A DNA stretch of 14,611 nt from an uncultured Collinsella sp. (GTDB taxonomy: Bacteria > Actinomycetota > Coriobacteriia > Coriobacteriales > Coriobacteriaceae). The stretch lies in contig UQRW01000048.1 in assembly GCA_900543515.1 (NCBI GenBank), positions 1-14,611 on the forward strand. Direction: 5' to 3'. Shown in pieces: positions 7,037-14,095 of the stretch. Below the pieces are notes generated by a model, which saw nothing but the letters and a program-made list of their open reading frames with translations, did no database searches and was not told the DNA's origin. Within the stretch, counting starts at the first letter, position 1; each line of letters opens with the position of its first letter. Both the position numbers and the translations under genes were made by a program.

Positions 7037-8279
7037 ATGACGAAAGGTCTGCACGTGCCTTCCGAGATCGGCAAGCTCAGGAAGGTCTGCCTGCACCGTC
7101 CCGGCGACGAGCTTCTCAACCTGCCGCCCGACGAGCTCGAGCGACTCCTGTTCGACGACGTCCCGTTCCTGGAGGTCGCGCAGCAGGAGCACGACACCTT
7201 CGCCCAGATCCTGAGGGACCAGGGCGTGGAGGTCCTCTATCTCGAGAACCTCGTCGCCGAGGTGTTCGACCAGGTCCCCGGCGCCCGCGCCGAGTTCACC
7301 GACCAGTACATCGCCGAGGCCGGCATCCGCGGCCAGCACATGCCGCAGATCGTCCGCGAGAAGCTGGACTCCATCGAGGACAACCTCGAGTTCGTCAAGA
7401 AGACCATGGCCGGCATGACCAAGTCCGAGATCGACATGCCCCTCACGGCGTCCACGACCCTCGACTCCCTGGTCAACTCCGAGTCCGAGTCCGACCTGAT
7501 CATCGACCCGATGCCCAACCTCTACTTCACCCGCGACCCGTTCGCGGTCGTCGGCGAGGGCGTCAACCTCAACCGCATGTACTCGGTCACCCGCAACCGC
7601 GAGACCCTGTACGGCAAGTACATCTTCAAGTACCACCCCGACTACAAGGACGTCTCGCTGTACTTCCGCCGCGACTGCCAGTTCCACACCGAGGGCGGCG
7701 ACGTGCTGAACATCAACGAGAAGACCCTCGCCGTCGGCATCTCCCAGCGCACCCAGGCCGCCGCGATCGACGTCATGGCCCAGAACATCTTCTGGAACTC
7801 CGACTCCAAGGTCGAGCGCATCCTGGCCTTCGACATCCCGGTCTCGCGCGCCTTCATGCACCTCGACACGGTCTTCACCCAGATCGACGTCGATAAGTTC
7901 ACGATCCACCCCGCCATCATGGGCACCCTGCGCGTCTACGAGCTGACCGCCGGCAAGAACCCGGGCGACGTGAACATCCGCCTGATCGAGGACACCCTCG
8001 AGCACGTCCTGGAGGACGCCACCGGCGTCGACCAGGTCAAGCTGATCCCCTGCGGCGGCGGCGACCCGATCGCGGCCTCCCGCGAGCAGTGGAACGACGG
8101 CTCCAACACCCTGTGCGTCGAGCCCGGCAAGATCTGCGTCTACGCCCGCAACACCGTCACCAACGACGTGCTGTACAAGGAGGGCCTGGACCTTCTCGTC
8201 GTGCCCTCCGCCGAGCTCTCCCGCGGCCGCGGCGGCCCGCGCTGCATGAGCATGCCCTTCTGGCGCGAGGACCTCTAAG
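7013..8279 (+). repeat. Perfect direct repeat, copy 1 (arcA)
   Basis: These 1267 bp are identical base for base to 10103-11369, offset 3090 bp. Identity starts inside leader stem 2 and stops one base after the arcA stop codon; sequence outside diverges at once. Confidence 0.97.
7037..8278 (+). CDS. arcA: Arginine deiminase, copy 1
   Basis: This 413-residue protein is a full-length arginine deiminase (arginine + water to citrulline + ammonia), the first step of the ADI pathway. Family catalytic residues are in place: Asp167 in NLYFTRDPF, Glu219 in FHTEGGDVL, His275 and Asp277 in AFMHLDTVF, and nucleophile Cys403 in RGRGGPRCMSMPFWRE near the C-terminus. It is cytoplasmic with no signal peptide. 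Codons end almost always in C or G, consistent with strong expression. The gene has its own activator-type promoter and structured leader, and a hairpin terminator after it. It is identical in every base to copy 2, so any functional difference must come from regulation. The aminotransferase gene follows on the same strand. Confidence 0.97.
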   Translation: MTKGLHVPSEIGKLRKVCLHRPGDELLNLPPDELERLLFDDVPFLEVAQQEHDTFAQILRDQGVEVLYLENLVAEVFDQVPGARAEFTDQYIAEAGIRGQHMPQIVREKLDSIEDNLEFVKKTMAGMTKSEIDMPLTASTTLDSLVNSESESDLIIDPMPNLYFTRDPFAVVGEGVNLNRMYSVTRNRETLYGKYIFKYHPDYKDVSLYFRRDCQFHTEGGDVLNINEKTLAVGISQRTQAAAIDVMAQNIFWNSDSKVERILAFDIPVSRAFMHLDTVFTQIDVDKFTIHPAIMGTLRVYELTAGKNPGDVNIRLIEDTLEHVLEDATGVDQVKLIPCGGGDPIAASREQWNDGSNTLCVEPGKICVYARNTVTNDVLYKEGLDLLVVPSAELSRGRGGPRCMSMPFWREDL

Positions 8280-8338
8280 GTCTTTCAGGACCCGTACAGG
8301 TCATAATACATACATCTAGCTGCCATTAGATGTCTCCC

Positions 8339-8372
8339 ATTGGGGCGGTGCGGGTTTTCGCACCGCCCCAAT
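8339..8372 (+). terminator. Hairpin terminator after arcA copy 1
   Basis: Perfect 14-bp arms (ATTGGGGCGGTGCG and CGCACCGCCCCAAT) surround the loop GGTTTT. The downstream tract is poor (CTTGTATG), so termination may be partial. Only 55 bp separate it from the aminotransferase start and I see no good promoter there, which suggests that gene depends at least partly on read-through. Confidence 0.75.
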
Positions 8373-8427
8373 CTTGTATGAGGGACGTCAACACGATTGG
8401 ATGACTGCTTTTGTAAGGAGCTTGGCC

Positions 8428-9552
8428 ATGGACATCAAGACGATTGGCGTTGAGGAATGGCTCAACGTTTGGGAGAAGAGTGCCACGTGGGACATCGCCC
8501 AGTCGACGATCTCGTCGCTCACCATGGGCGAGCTGCGCGCGCTCGATGAGCAGGACGGCGCCACGTTCTACGAGCGCCTGGACCGCGAGAAGATGAACTA
8601 CGGCTGGATCGAGGGCTCGCCGGAGTTTAAGGCCGAGGTTGCCAAGCTGTATCGTCGCGAGGTCAATCCCGACCACATTCTGCAGACCAATGGCTGCACG
8701 GGTGCGAACCTCAACGCCATCATGGCCGTGGTCGAGCCCGGCGACCACGTTATCGCCGAGTGGCCTACCTATGCGCCGCTCTATGAGATCCCACGTACGC
8801 TCGGCGCCGAGGTCGAGTATTGGGAGCTTCGCGAGGGGCTCGGATGGAAACCCGATATCGAACAGCTCAAGCGCCTCGTTCGTCCCAACACGAAGCTCAT
8901 CTGCATCAACAACGCATCGAACCCCATCGGTACGGTGCTCGATGCCGATATGCTCGGCCAGATTGCCGAGATCGCCCGCTCGGTGGGCGCCTATGTGCTG
9001 TGCGACGAGGTGTACCTGCCGCTTGAGAACACCGAGGCCTTTATGTCGATGGTCGACGTGTACGAGAGGGCCATTGTCACCAACTCGTTGTCGAAGACCT
9101 ATTCTACGCCTGCGGCCCGCGTGGGCTGGGTCGTGGCCGACGAAGAGGTGTCCAACCGCATCCGTACCTATCGCGATTACACCATGATCTGCGGCGGTGT
9201 GTTCAACGACGCCTTGGCGACCTATGTGCTTGAGCACAAGGACAAGATCCTCGAGCGCAATCGCAAGATCGTGTTTGGCAACCGCGATATCGCGCAGGCT
9301 TGGATCGATACGCAGCATCGCGTTTCCTGGACGGCCCCACAGGGCGTGTCTACCTCGTTTATCCAGCTGGATATTCCCGAGGACGACGAGGAGTTCTGCA
9401 AGCGCCTGCTGTCCGAGAGGGGAGTGCTGCTGGTACCCGGCAGCCGCTTTGAGCTTCCCTGTGGCGCACGCCTGGGCTACTGCGCGAGCGAGGACGTTCT
9501 GCGCGAGGGCCTGAGGCTTTTGGGCGAGGCGCTGGCGGAGTTTGATCGCTAG
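8428..9552 (+). CDS. Class I/II aminotransferase (PLP fold type I)
   Basis: This 374-residue protein has the fold-type I PLP landmarks: NGCTGANLNAI (88-98) cofactor phosphate region, NNASNPIGT with Asn165, CDEVYLP with Asp193 and Tyr196, the Schiff-base Lys223 in SLSKTYSTPAARVGW (Arg231), and the probable substrate-carboxylate Arg348 in PCGARLGYC. It is cytoplasmic. The start is fixed by AAGGAG 7 bp before the ATG; an in-frame ATG at 8374 lies in the terminator region and has no ribosome site. The donor and acceptor cannot be read from sequence. Its position between two arcA genes suggests a substrate tied to arginine, ornithine or citrulline, and arginine-derived chemistry (as in capreomycidine synthase relatives) is a possibility, but this is inference from context. 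Confidence 0.88.
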   Translation: MDIKTIGVEEWLNVWEKSATWDIAQSTISSLTMGELRALDEQDGATFYERLDREKMNYGWIEGSPEFKAEVAKLYRREVNPDHILQTNGCTGANLNAIMAVVEPGDHVIAEWPTYAPLYEIPRTLGAEVEYWELREGLGWKPDIEQLKRLVRPNTKLICINNASNPIGTVLDADMLGQIAEIARSVGAYVLCDEVYLPLENTEAFMSMVDVYERAIVTNSLSKTYSTPAARVGWVVADEEVSNRIRTYRDYTMICGGVFNDALATYVLEHKDKILERNRKIVFGNRDIAQAWIDTQHRVSWTAPQGVSTSFIQLDIPEDDEEFCKRLLSERGVLLVPGSRFELPCGARLGYCASEDVLREGLRLLGEALAEFDR

Positions 9553-9601
9553 GATTCCGATGATCTTCGAGGGCGTTATCTAAATTGGCCGAAGATAATC
9601 G

Positions 9602-9641
9602 AAAACGGACCCGTTTCCCTAGGGGAAGCGGATCCGTTTTT
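9602..9641 (+). terminator. Intrinsic terminator of the aminotransferase gene
   Basis: AAAACGGACCCG pairs with CGGATCCGTTTT with one mismatch, extended by TTTCCC/GGGGAAG, and ends in GTTTTT. It starts 49 bp after the stop codon. It should isolate arcA copy 2 from the upstream unit. Confidence 0.82.
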
Positions 9642-9978
9642 CCATACCGAGAAGTCAAGTTGTTACAAATGGGGCCGTAAAGCGAGTCGGTATCCGCCGG
9701 GCCTTATACTGAGCTTCCGGTGAACGGTATCAAGCGTCTGGTAAACGGTAATTTGTTTACCAGAAATGAATAGGACAAACTTTTTTCTGAATAAAAATGA
9801 AAATGGTTGAGACGTGGTACGAATCGCTAATTCTATTCATAGCTTTATTGGAAATATACAATTTGAGGGTGGTTTAACAAAGTTTAGTTCCATTTGATTT
9901 CTGGATTGAAAACGCGTTTAAGCACGTAAATACGCTTTATTAAGATGAAGTGTGCCATGCGTGAAGTATATGTGTATG
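9642..9978. other. AT-rich region upstream of arcA copy 2
   Basis: I see no gene. The region has an inverted CCGTTC pair (9723-9749), an overlapping palindrome (9737-9764), and TGAATAAAAATGA at 9788-9800. From about 9945 a GAAGTG...CAT segment aligns with 6857-6888. It is the diverged counterpart of the region before arcA copy 1. Confidence 0.5.
9723..9764 (-). promoter_or_regulatory. Inverted CCGTTC-type pair overlapping a palindrome
   Basis: GAACGG at 9723 and AAACGG at 9744 are the reverse orientation of the arcA promoter element and again lie exactly 21 bp apart. The second overlaps a 10-bp inverted repeat, TCTGGTAAAC (9737-9746) with GTTTACCAGA (9755-9764). This could be a distal operator, with two operators about 255 bp apart in opposite orientation allowing looping. 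No experiment supports it. Confidence 0.4.
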
Positions 9979-10044
9979 CCGTTCACCCCCTATAAAAAAC
10001 CGTTCGGGGGCAAGGTGGAAGTATGAGCTGATTTTGGATATAAA
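9979..10044 (+). promoter_or_regulatory. arcA copy 2 promoter with paired CCGTTC elements
   Basis: CCGTTC lies at 9979 and 10000 (21 bp), the second running into GGGGGCAAGGTGGAA, and TATAAA lies at 10039-10044, exactly 39 bp from the second element as in copy 1. The -35 position is again poor. Between these blocks the two promoters differ, so the retained parts stand out as constrained. Confidence 0.62.
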
Positions 10045-10050
10045 TATGTC

Positions 10051-10126
10051 GTCAGCAATAACGCCTCACACGGAGGGGCGCTAACGAATCGGCCCTGACA
10101 AGGGCCCGAAAGAAAGGTAGGAGGCC
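10051..10126 (+). promoter_or_regulatory. arcA copy 2 structured leader with two stem-loops
   Basis: GTCAGCAA at the predicted start matches copy 1. Stem 1 pairs CGCCTC (10062-10067) with GGGGCG (10075-10080), including one T-G wobble, around the loop ACACGGA (copy 1: ATACGGA). Stem 2 pairs TCGGCCCT (10089-10096) with AGGGCCCGA (10101-10109), with the same bulged C. The ribosome site is identical to copy 1. Confidence 0.55.
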
Positions 10127-11369
10127 ATGACGAAAGGTCTGCACGTGCCTTCCGAGATCGGCAAGCTCAGGAAGGTCTGCCTGCACCGTCCCGGCGACGA
10201 GCTTCTCAACCTGCCGCCCGACGAGCTCGAGCGACTCCTGTTCGACGACGTCCCGTTCCTGGAGGTCGCGCAGCAGGAGCACGACACCTTCGCCCAGATC
10301 CTGAGGGACCAGGGCGTGGAGGTCCTCTATCTCGAGAACCTCGTCGCCGAGGTGTTCGACCAGGTCCCCGGCGCCCGCGCCGAGTTCACCGACCAGTACA
10401 TCGCCGAGGCCGGCATCCGCGGCCAGCACATGCCGCAGATCGTCCGCGAGAAGCTGGACTCCATCGAGGACAACCTCGAGTTCGTCAAGAAGACCATGGC
10501 CGGCATGACCAAGTCCGAGATCGACATGCCCCTCACGGCGTCCACGACCCTCGACTCCCTGGTCAACTCCGAGTCCGAGTCCGACCTGATCATCGACCCG
10601 ATGCCCAACCTCTACTTCACCCGCGACCCGTTCGCGGTCGTCGGCGAGGGCGTCAACCTCAACCGCATGTACTCGGTCACCCGCAACCGCGAGACCCTGT
10701 ACGGCAAGTACATCTTCAAGTACCACCCCGACTACAAGGACGTCTCGCTGTACTTCCGCCGCGACTGCCAGTTCCACACCGAGGGCGGCGACGTGCTGAA
10801 CATCAACGAGAAGACCCTCGCCGTCGGCATCTCCCAGCGCACCCAGGCCGCCGCGATCGACGTCATGGCCCAGAACATCTTCTGGAACTCCGACTCCAAG
10901 GTCGAGCGCATCCTGGCCTTCGACATCCCGGTCTCGCGCGCCTTCATGCACCTCGACACGGTCTTCACCCAGATCGACGTCGATAAGTTCACGATCCACC
11001 CCGCCATCATGGGCACCCTGCGCGTCTACGAGCTGACCGCCGGCAAGAACCCGGGCGACGTGAACATCCGCCTGATCGAGGACACCCTCGAGCACGTCCT
11101 GGAGGACGCCACCGGCGTCGACCAGGTCAAGCTGATCCCCTGCGGCGGCGGCGACCCGATCGCGGCCTCCCGCGAGCAGTGGAACGACGGCTCCAACACC
11201 CTGTGCGTCGAGCCCGGCAAGATCTGCGTCTACGCCCGCAACACCGTCACCAACGACGTGCTGTACAAGGAGGGCCTGGACCTTCTCGTCGTGCCCTCCG
11301 CCGAGCTCTCCCGCGGCCGCGGCGGCCCGCGCTGCATGAGCATGCCCTTCTGGCGCGAGGACCTCTAAG
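10103..11369 (+). repeat. Perfect direct repeat, copy 2 (arcA)
   Basis: Identical to 7013-8279 at every position by line-by-line comparison. The flanks diverge abruptly on both sides, which fits a recent gene conversion tract. Confidence 0.97.
10127..11368 (+). CDS. arcA: Arginine deiminase, copy 2
   Basis: This gene encodes the same 413-residue arginine deiminase as copy 1, with all catalytic residues (Asp167, Glu219, His275, Asp277, Cys403). Here it heads a catabolic cluster: arcB follows after 105 bp and the YfcC-type transporter after that. This copy is therefore the one in the classical ADI context, while copy 1 is linked to the aminotransferase. Its promoter and leader resemble those of copy 1 in layout but not in exact sequence. 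The arcA-arcB gap holds two hairpins without a good T-tract, so at least part of transcription should continue into arcB. Confidence 0.97.
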   Translation: MTKGLHVPSEIGKLRKVCLHRPGDELLNLPPDELERLLFDDVPFLEVAQQEHDTFAQILRDQGVEVLYLENLVAEVFDQVPGARAEFTDQYIAEAGIRGQHMPQIVREKLDSIEDNLEFVKKTMAGMTKSEIDMPLTASTTLDSLVNSESESDLIIDPMPNLYFTRDPFAVVGEGVNLNRMYSVTRNRETLYGKYIFKYHPDYKDVSLYFRRDCQFHTEGGDVLNINEKTLAVGISQRTQAAAIDVMAQNIFWNSDSKVERILAFDIPVSRAFMHLDTVFTQIDVDKFTIHPAIMGTLRVYELTAGKNPGDVNIRLIEDTLEHVLEDATGVDQVKLIPCGGGDPIAASREQWNDGSNTLCVEPGKICVYARNTVTNDVLYKEGLDLLVVPSAELSRGRGGPRCMSMPFWREDL

Positions 11370-11380
11370 TCTTTCCGTTT

Positions 11381-11428
11381 CCGGTGCGGTCCCCCTACAA
11401 CCGCACCGGCTTCGCCCGTTAAACGGGC
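11381..11428 (+). promoter_or_regulatory. Tandem hairpins between arcA copy 2 and arcB
   Basis: CCGGTGCGGT (11381-11390) pairs with ACCGCACCGG (11400-11409). GCCCG (11414-11418) pairs with CGGGC (11424-11428) around TTAAA. No T-tract follows either. They look more like an mRNA processing, stability or partial-termination element than a full terminator. A separate arcB promoter in 11429-11460 is not obvious. Confidence 0.5.
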
Positions 11429-11473
11429 AACACTAATACTTACGTAATTCATTTCTTCGAAAGGAATCGAACC

Positions 11474-12469
11474 ATGGGTGTTAACCTCTCCGGCCGTAGC
11501 TTCCTCAAGCTTCTCGACCTCACCACCGAGGAGATCGAGTACCTGCTCAAGCTTTCCAAGAACTTCAAGGATATGAAGCGCGCTGGCGTTCCGCACCGCT
11601 ATCTCGAGGGCAAGAACATCGTTCTGCTCTTCCAGAAGACCTCCACTCGTACCCGCTGCGCCTTCGAGGTCGGCGGCATGGATCTGGGCATGGGCGTCAC
11701 CTACCTCGATCCGGGTTCGTCGCAGATGGGCAAGAAGGAGTCCATCGAGGACACCGCCCGCGTTCTCGGCCGCATGTATGACGGCATCGAGTTCCGTGGC
11801 TTTGCCCAGGACGACGTCGAGGAGCTCGCTGCTAAGTCCGGCGTGCCTGTGTGGAACGGCCTGACCACTGAGTGGCATCCCACCCAGATGCTCGCCGATA
11901 TCCTGACCGTCCAGGAGAACTTCAACTACGACATCAAGGGCAAGACTCTCGTCTTCATGGGCGACTGCAAGAACAACGTTGCTCGCTCCCTCATGGTCGT
12001 CTGCTCCAAGCTCGGTATGAACTTCGTGGCCTGCGGCCCCGAGGAGTGCATGCCCGCTGACGACGTCATCGAGGCCTGCAAGCCCATCGCCGAGGCCAAC
12101 GGCTGCACCATCAAGCTGACCACCGACGTCAAGGACGGCGTCACCGGTGCCGACGTTATCTACACCGACGTGTGGGTCTCCATGGGCGAGCCCGACGAGG
12201 TCTGGGCCGAGCGCATCGCTCAGCTTACCCCGTATCGTGTTACCTCCGAGGTCATGGCTATGGCCAACCCGGGTGCCATCTTCCTGCACTGCCTGCCCAG
12301 CTTCCACGACACCAACACCACGATTGGCGCAGAGAAGTGCGATCAGTTCGGCATCACCGAGCAGGAGGTCACCGACGAGGTCTTCGAGAGCCCCGCTTCC
12401 AAGGTCTTCGACGAGGCCGAGAACCGCATGCACACCATCAAGGCTGTCATGTACGCCACGCTCAAGTAA
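11474..12469 (+). CDS. arcB: Ornithine carbamoyltransferase, probably catabolic
   Basis: This 331-residue enzyme interconverts citrulline + phosphate and ornithine + carbamoyl phosphate. Carbamoyl-phosphate-site motifs are STRTR (57-61) and HPTQ (135-138). The ornithine side has DVWVSMGE (232-239) and the catalytic HCLPSFHD (272-279). The sequence cannot by itself tell anabolic (argF) from catabolic (arcB) direction; position directly after arcA and before a YfcC-type transporter favours catabolism. AAAGGA lies 8 bp before the ATG. Codon choice is less extreme than in arcA (more T-ending codons). A strong terminator follows the stop. Confidence 0.95.
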   Translation: MGVNLSGRSFLKLLDLTTEEIEYLLKLSKNFKDMKRAGVPHRYLEGKNIVLLFQKTSTRTRCAFEVGGMDLGMGVTYLDPGSSQMGKKESIEDTARVLGRMYDGIEFRGFAQDDVEELAAKSGVPVWNGLTTEWHPTQMLADILTVQENFNYDIKGKTLVFMGDCKNNVARSLMVVCSKLGMNFVACGPEECMPADDVIEACKPIAEANGCTIKLTTDVKDGVTGADVIYTDVWVSMGEPDEVWAERIAQLTPYRVTSEVMAMANPGAIFLHCLPSFHDTNTTIGAEKCDQFGITEQEVTDEVFESPASKVFDEAENRMHTIKAVMYATLK

Positions 12470-12485
12470 GAGCATCTAGCATCTC

Positions 12486-12522
12486 GCTCGGGGTGTATTG
12501 CTGCACACCCCGAGCAGTTTTA
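12486..12522 (+). terminator. Intrinsic terminator of arcB
   Basis: GCTCGGGGTGT and ACACCCCGAGC form a perfect 11-bp stem with an 8-base loop, followed by AGTTTTA. It lies 17 bp after the stop, so the transporter gene is separately or only partly co-transcribed. Confidence 0.82.
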
Positions 12523-12533
12523 TCTGGTAATAA

Positions 12534-12582
12534 TCTCGCATCAAGCGGCAGGCACGGCACGGAAGATCCGCTTAGCGCGAGA
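12534..12582 (+). promoter_or_regulatory. Nested leader hairpin upstream of the transporter
   Basis: TCTCGC (12534-12539) pairs with GCGAGA (12577-12582), and inside it AAGCGG (12543-12548) pairs with CCGCTT (12568-12573), separated by a symmetric 3-nt internal loop. The apical loop has two GGCAC units. It ends about 20 nt before the GGGGGG ribosome site and could tune translation. Confidence 0.4.
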
Positions 12583-12616
12583 AAGTTAAATGATTTATGA
12601 AGGGGGGATGAGAACC

Positions 12617-14095
12617 ATGACTGAGACCGCTAAGAAAAAGCGCGGTATGCCTTCATCGTTCACCATTCTTCTAGCTCTGCTGGCAATTGTTGCAGTGATT
12701 ACCGTTATCGTCTCCGGCACGTCCGGCGGCGCGGTTACTGCAGCCCGCTTGAGCGATTTCTGCACCGCCCCGATCCTGGGCTTCGCTGACGCTCTGCCCG
12801 TCTGCCTCTTCGTTATGATCCTGGGCGGCTTCCTCGGTATGATGACCGAGACCGGCGCTCTGGACAACGGCATCGCCGTTCTGGTGCAGAAGCTTAAGGG
12901 CAACGAGATCATGCTCGTTCCTGTCCTTATGCTCATCTTCTCCCTCGGTGGTACCACCTATGGTATGTGCGAGGAGACCGTTCCCTTCTACGCCCTGCTC
13001 GCCGCTACCATGATGGCCGCTGGCTTCGACCCCATGGTCGGCGCCGCTACCGTCCTGCTCGGCGCTGGCTGCGGCTGCCTGGGCTCCACGGTTAACCCGT
13101 TCGCCGTCGGCGCTGCCGTCGACGCTCTGACCGGCGTTGGCATTGAGGTCAACCAGTCCATCATCATCGGCCTCGGTGCCGTCCTGTGGATTGTCACTAC
13201 CGCTATGTCCATCGTTTTCGTGATGAACTATGCCAAGAAGGTCAAGGCTGACAAGGGTTCCACCATCCTGTCGATGCAGGAGCTCAAGGACGCCGAAGAG
13301 GCTCACGGCAAGGCTGCTTCCGAGGTCCACAAGGAGGTCAAGCTCACCGGTCGTCAGAAGGGTGTTCTGATCGCCTTCGCCTTCACCTTCGTCGTCATGA
13401 TCGTCGGTTTCATTCCGCTGGCCGATCTCAACGAGGGCGTCGCCAACTTCTTCGACGCTGGCGCTGTCTACGACGCCGATGGTAACGCCGTCGTCCAGGG
13501 CTGGTCTGCCCTGATCACCGGCCTGCCCATTGGCCAGTGGTACTTCGACGAGGCTTCCACCTGGTTCTTCCTCATGGCCGTCCTGATCGGTATCATCGGT
13601 GGCCTGTCCGAGAAGCAGATCGTCAACACCTTCATCACCGGCGCTGCCGACATGATGTCCGTTGTTCTCGTTATCGCCCTCGCCCGTGGTATCTCCGTCC
13701 TCATGGCTAACACCGGCCTCGACGTCTTCGTCCTCGACGCTGCCGCCAATGCCCTGGCTGGCCTGTCCGGCGTGATCTTCGCTCCCATGAGCTTCCTGGT
13801 CTACTTCGGCCTGTCCTTCCTGATCCCCTCGACCTCCGGTATGGCCACCGTCTCCATGCCCATCATGGGACCGCTGGCTGTTAAGCTTGGCTTCTCGCCC
13901 GAGGTCATGGTCATGATCTTCTCCGCCGCCATCGGTGTCGTGAACCTGTTCACCCCGACTTCCGGCGCCATCATGGGCGGTCTCGCCCTGGCCAAGATCG
14001 AGTGGACGACCTGGCTCAAGTTTGCCCTTAAGCTCATCGTCGCGCTCTCCGTCGTCTGCGCCGTCATCCTGACCGTCGCCTGCGTGCTGCTCTAA
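12617..14095 (+). CDS. YfcC/DcuC-family membrane transporter, probable arginine/ornithine antiporter
   Basis: This 492-residue, very hydrophobic protein should cross the cytoplasmic membrane about 12 times. It has the YfcC (C4-dicarboxylate anaerobic carrier family) pattern: two halves of membrane segments joined by a charged cytoplasmic loop (about 205-249, rich in Lys and Glu). Conserved motifs include GGTTYGMCEETVPFY (111-125), GCLGSTVNPFAVG (153-165) and PSTSGMATVSMPIMGP in the second half. Named family members are annotated as dicarboxylate or basic amino-acid carriers; placed after arcA and arcB, ArcD-like arginine/ornithine exchange is the best inference. It is not of the APC family to which classical ArcD belongs. 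I start at the MTETAKKK ATG, 9 bp after a G-rich ribosome site; ATGs at 12590 and 12608 are alternatives. Confidence 0.88.
   Translation: MTETAKKKRGMPSSFTILLALLAIVAVITVIVSGTSGGAVTAARLSDFCTAPILGFADALPVCLFVMILGGFLGMMTETGALDNGIAVLVQKLKGNEIMLVPVLMLIFSLGGTTYGMCEETVPFYALLAATMMAAGFDPMVGAATVLLGAGCGCLGSTVNPFAVGAAVDALTGVGIEVNQSIIIGLGAVLWIVTTAMSIVFVMNYAKKVKADKGSTILSMQELKDAEEAHGKAASEVHKEVKLTGRQKGVLIAFAFTFVVMIVGFIPLADLNEGVANFFDAGAVYDADGNAVVQGWSALITGLPIGQWYFDEASTWFFLMAVLIGIIGGLSEKQIVNTFITGAADMMSVVLVIALARGISVLMANTGLDVFVLDAAANALAGLSGVIFAPMSFLVYFGLSFLIPSTSGMATVSMPIMGPLAVKLGFSPEVMVMIFSAAIGVVNLFTPTSGAIMGGLALAKIEWTTWLKFALKLIVALSVVCAVILTVACVLL

Noticed and set aside
7013..11369. Composite transposon or insertion sequence behind the arcA duplication
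   Set aside because: No transposase gene, terminal inverted repeats or target-site duplications flank the identical blocks; the edges track the coding sequence, which fits conversion better than transposition.
10052..12475. 807-codon open frame antisense to arcA copy 2 and arcB
   Set aside because: It mirrors two certain genes with strong G/C third-position bias, which removes stops from the opposite strand. Its translation is low-complexity V/D/L/G/E-rich and resembles no family I know. The same shadow (6893-8005) lies behind arcA copy 1.
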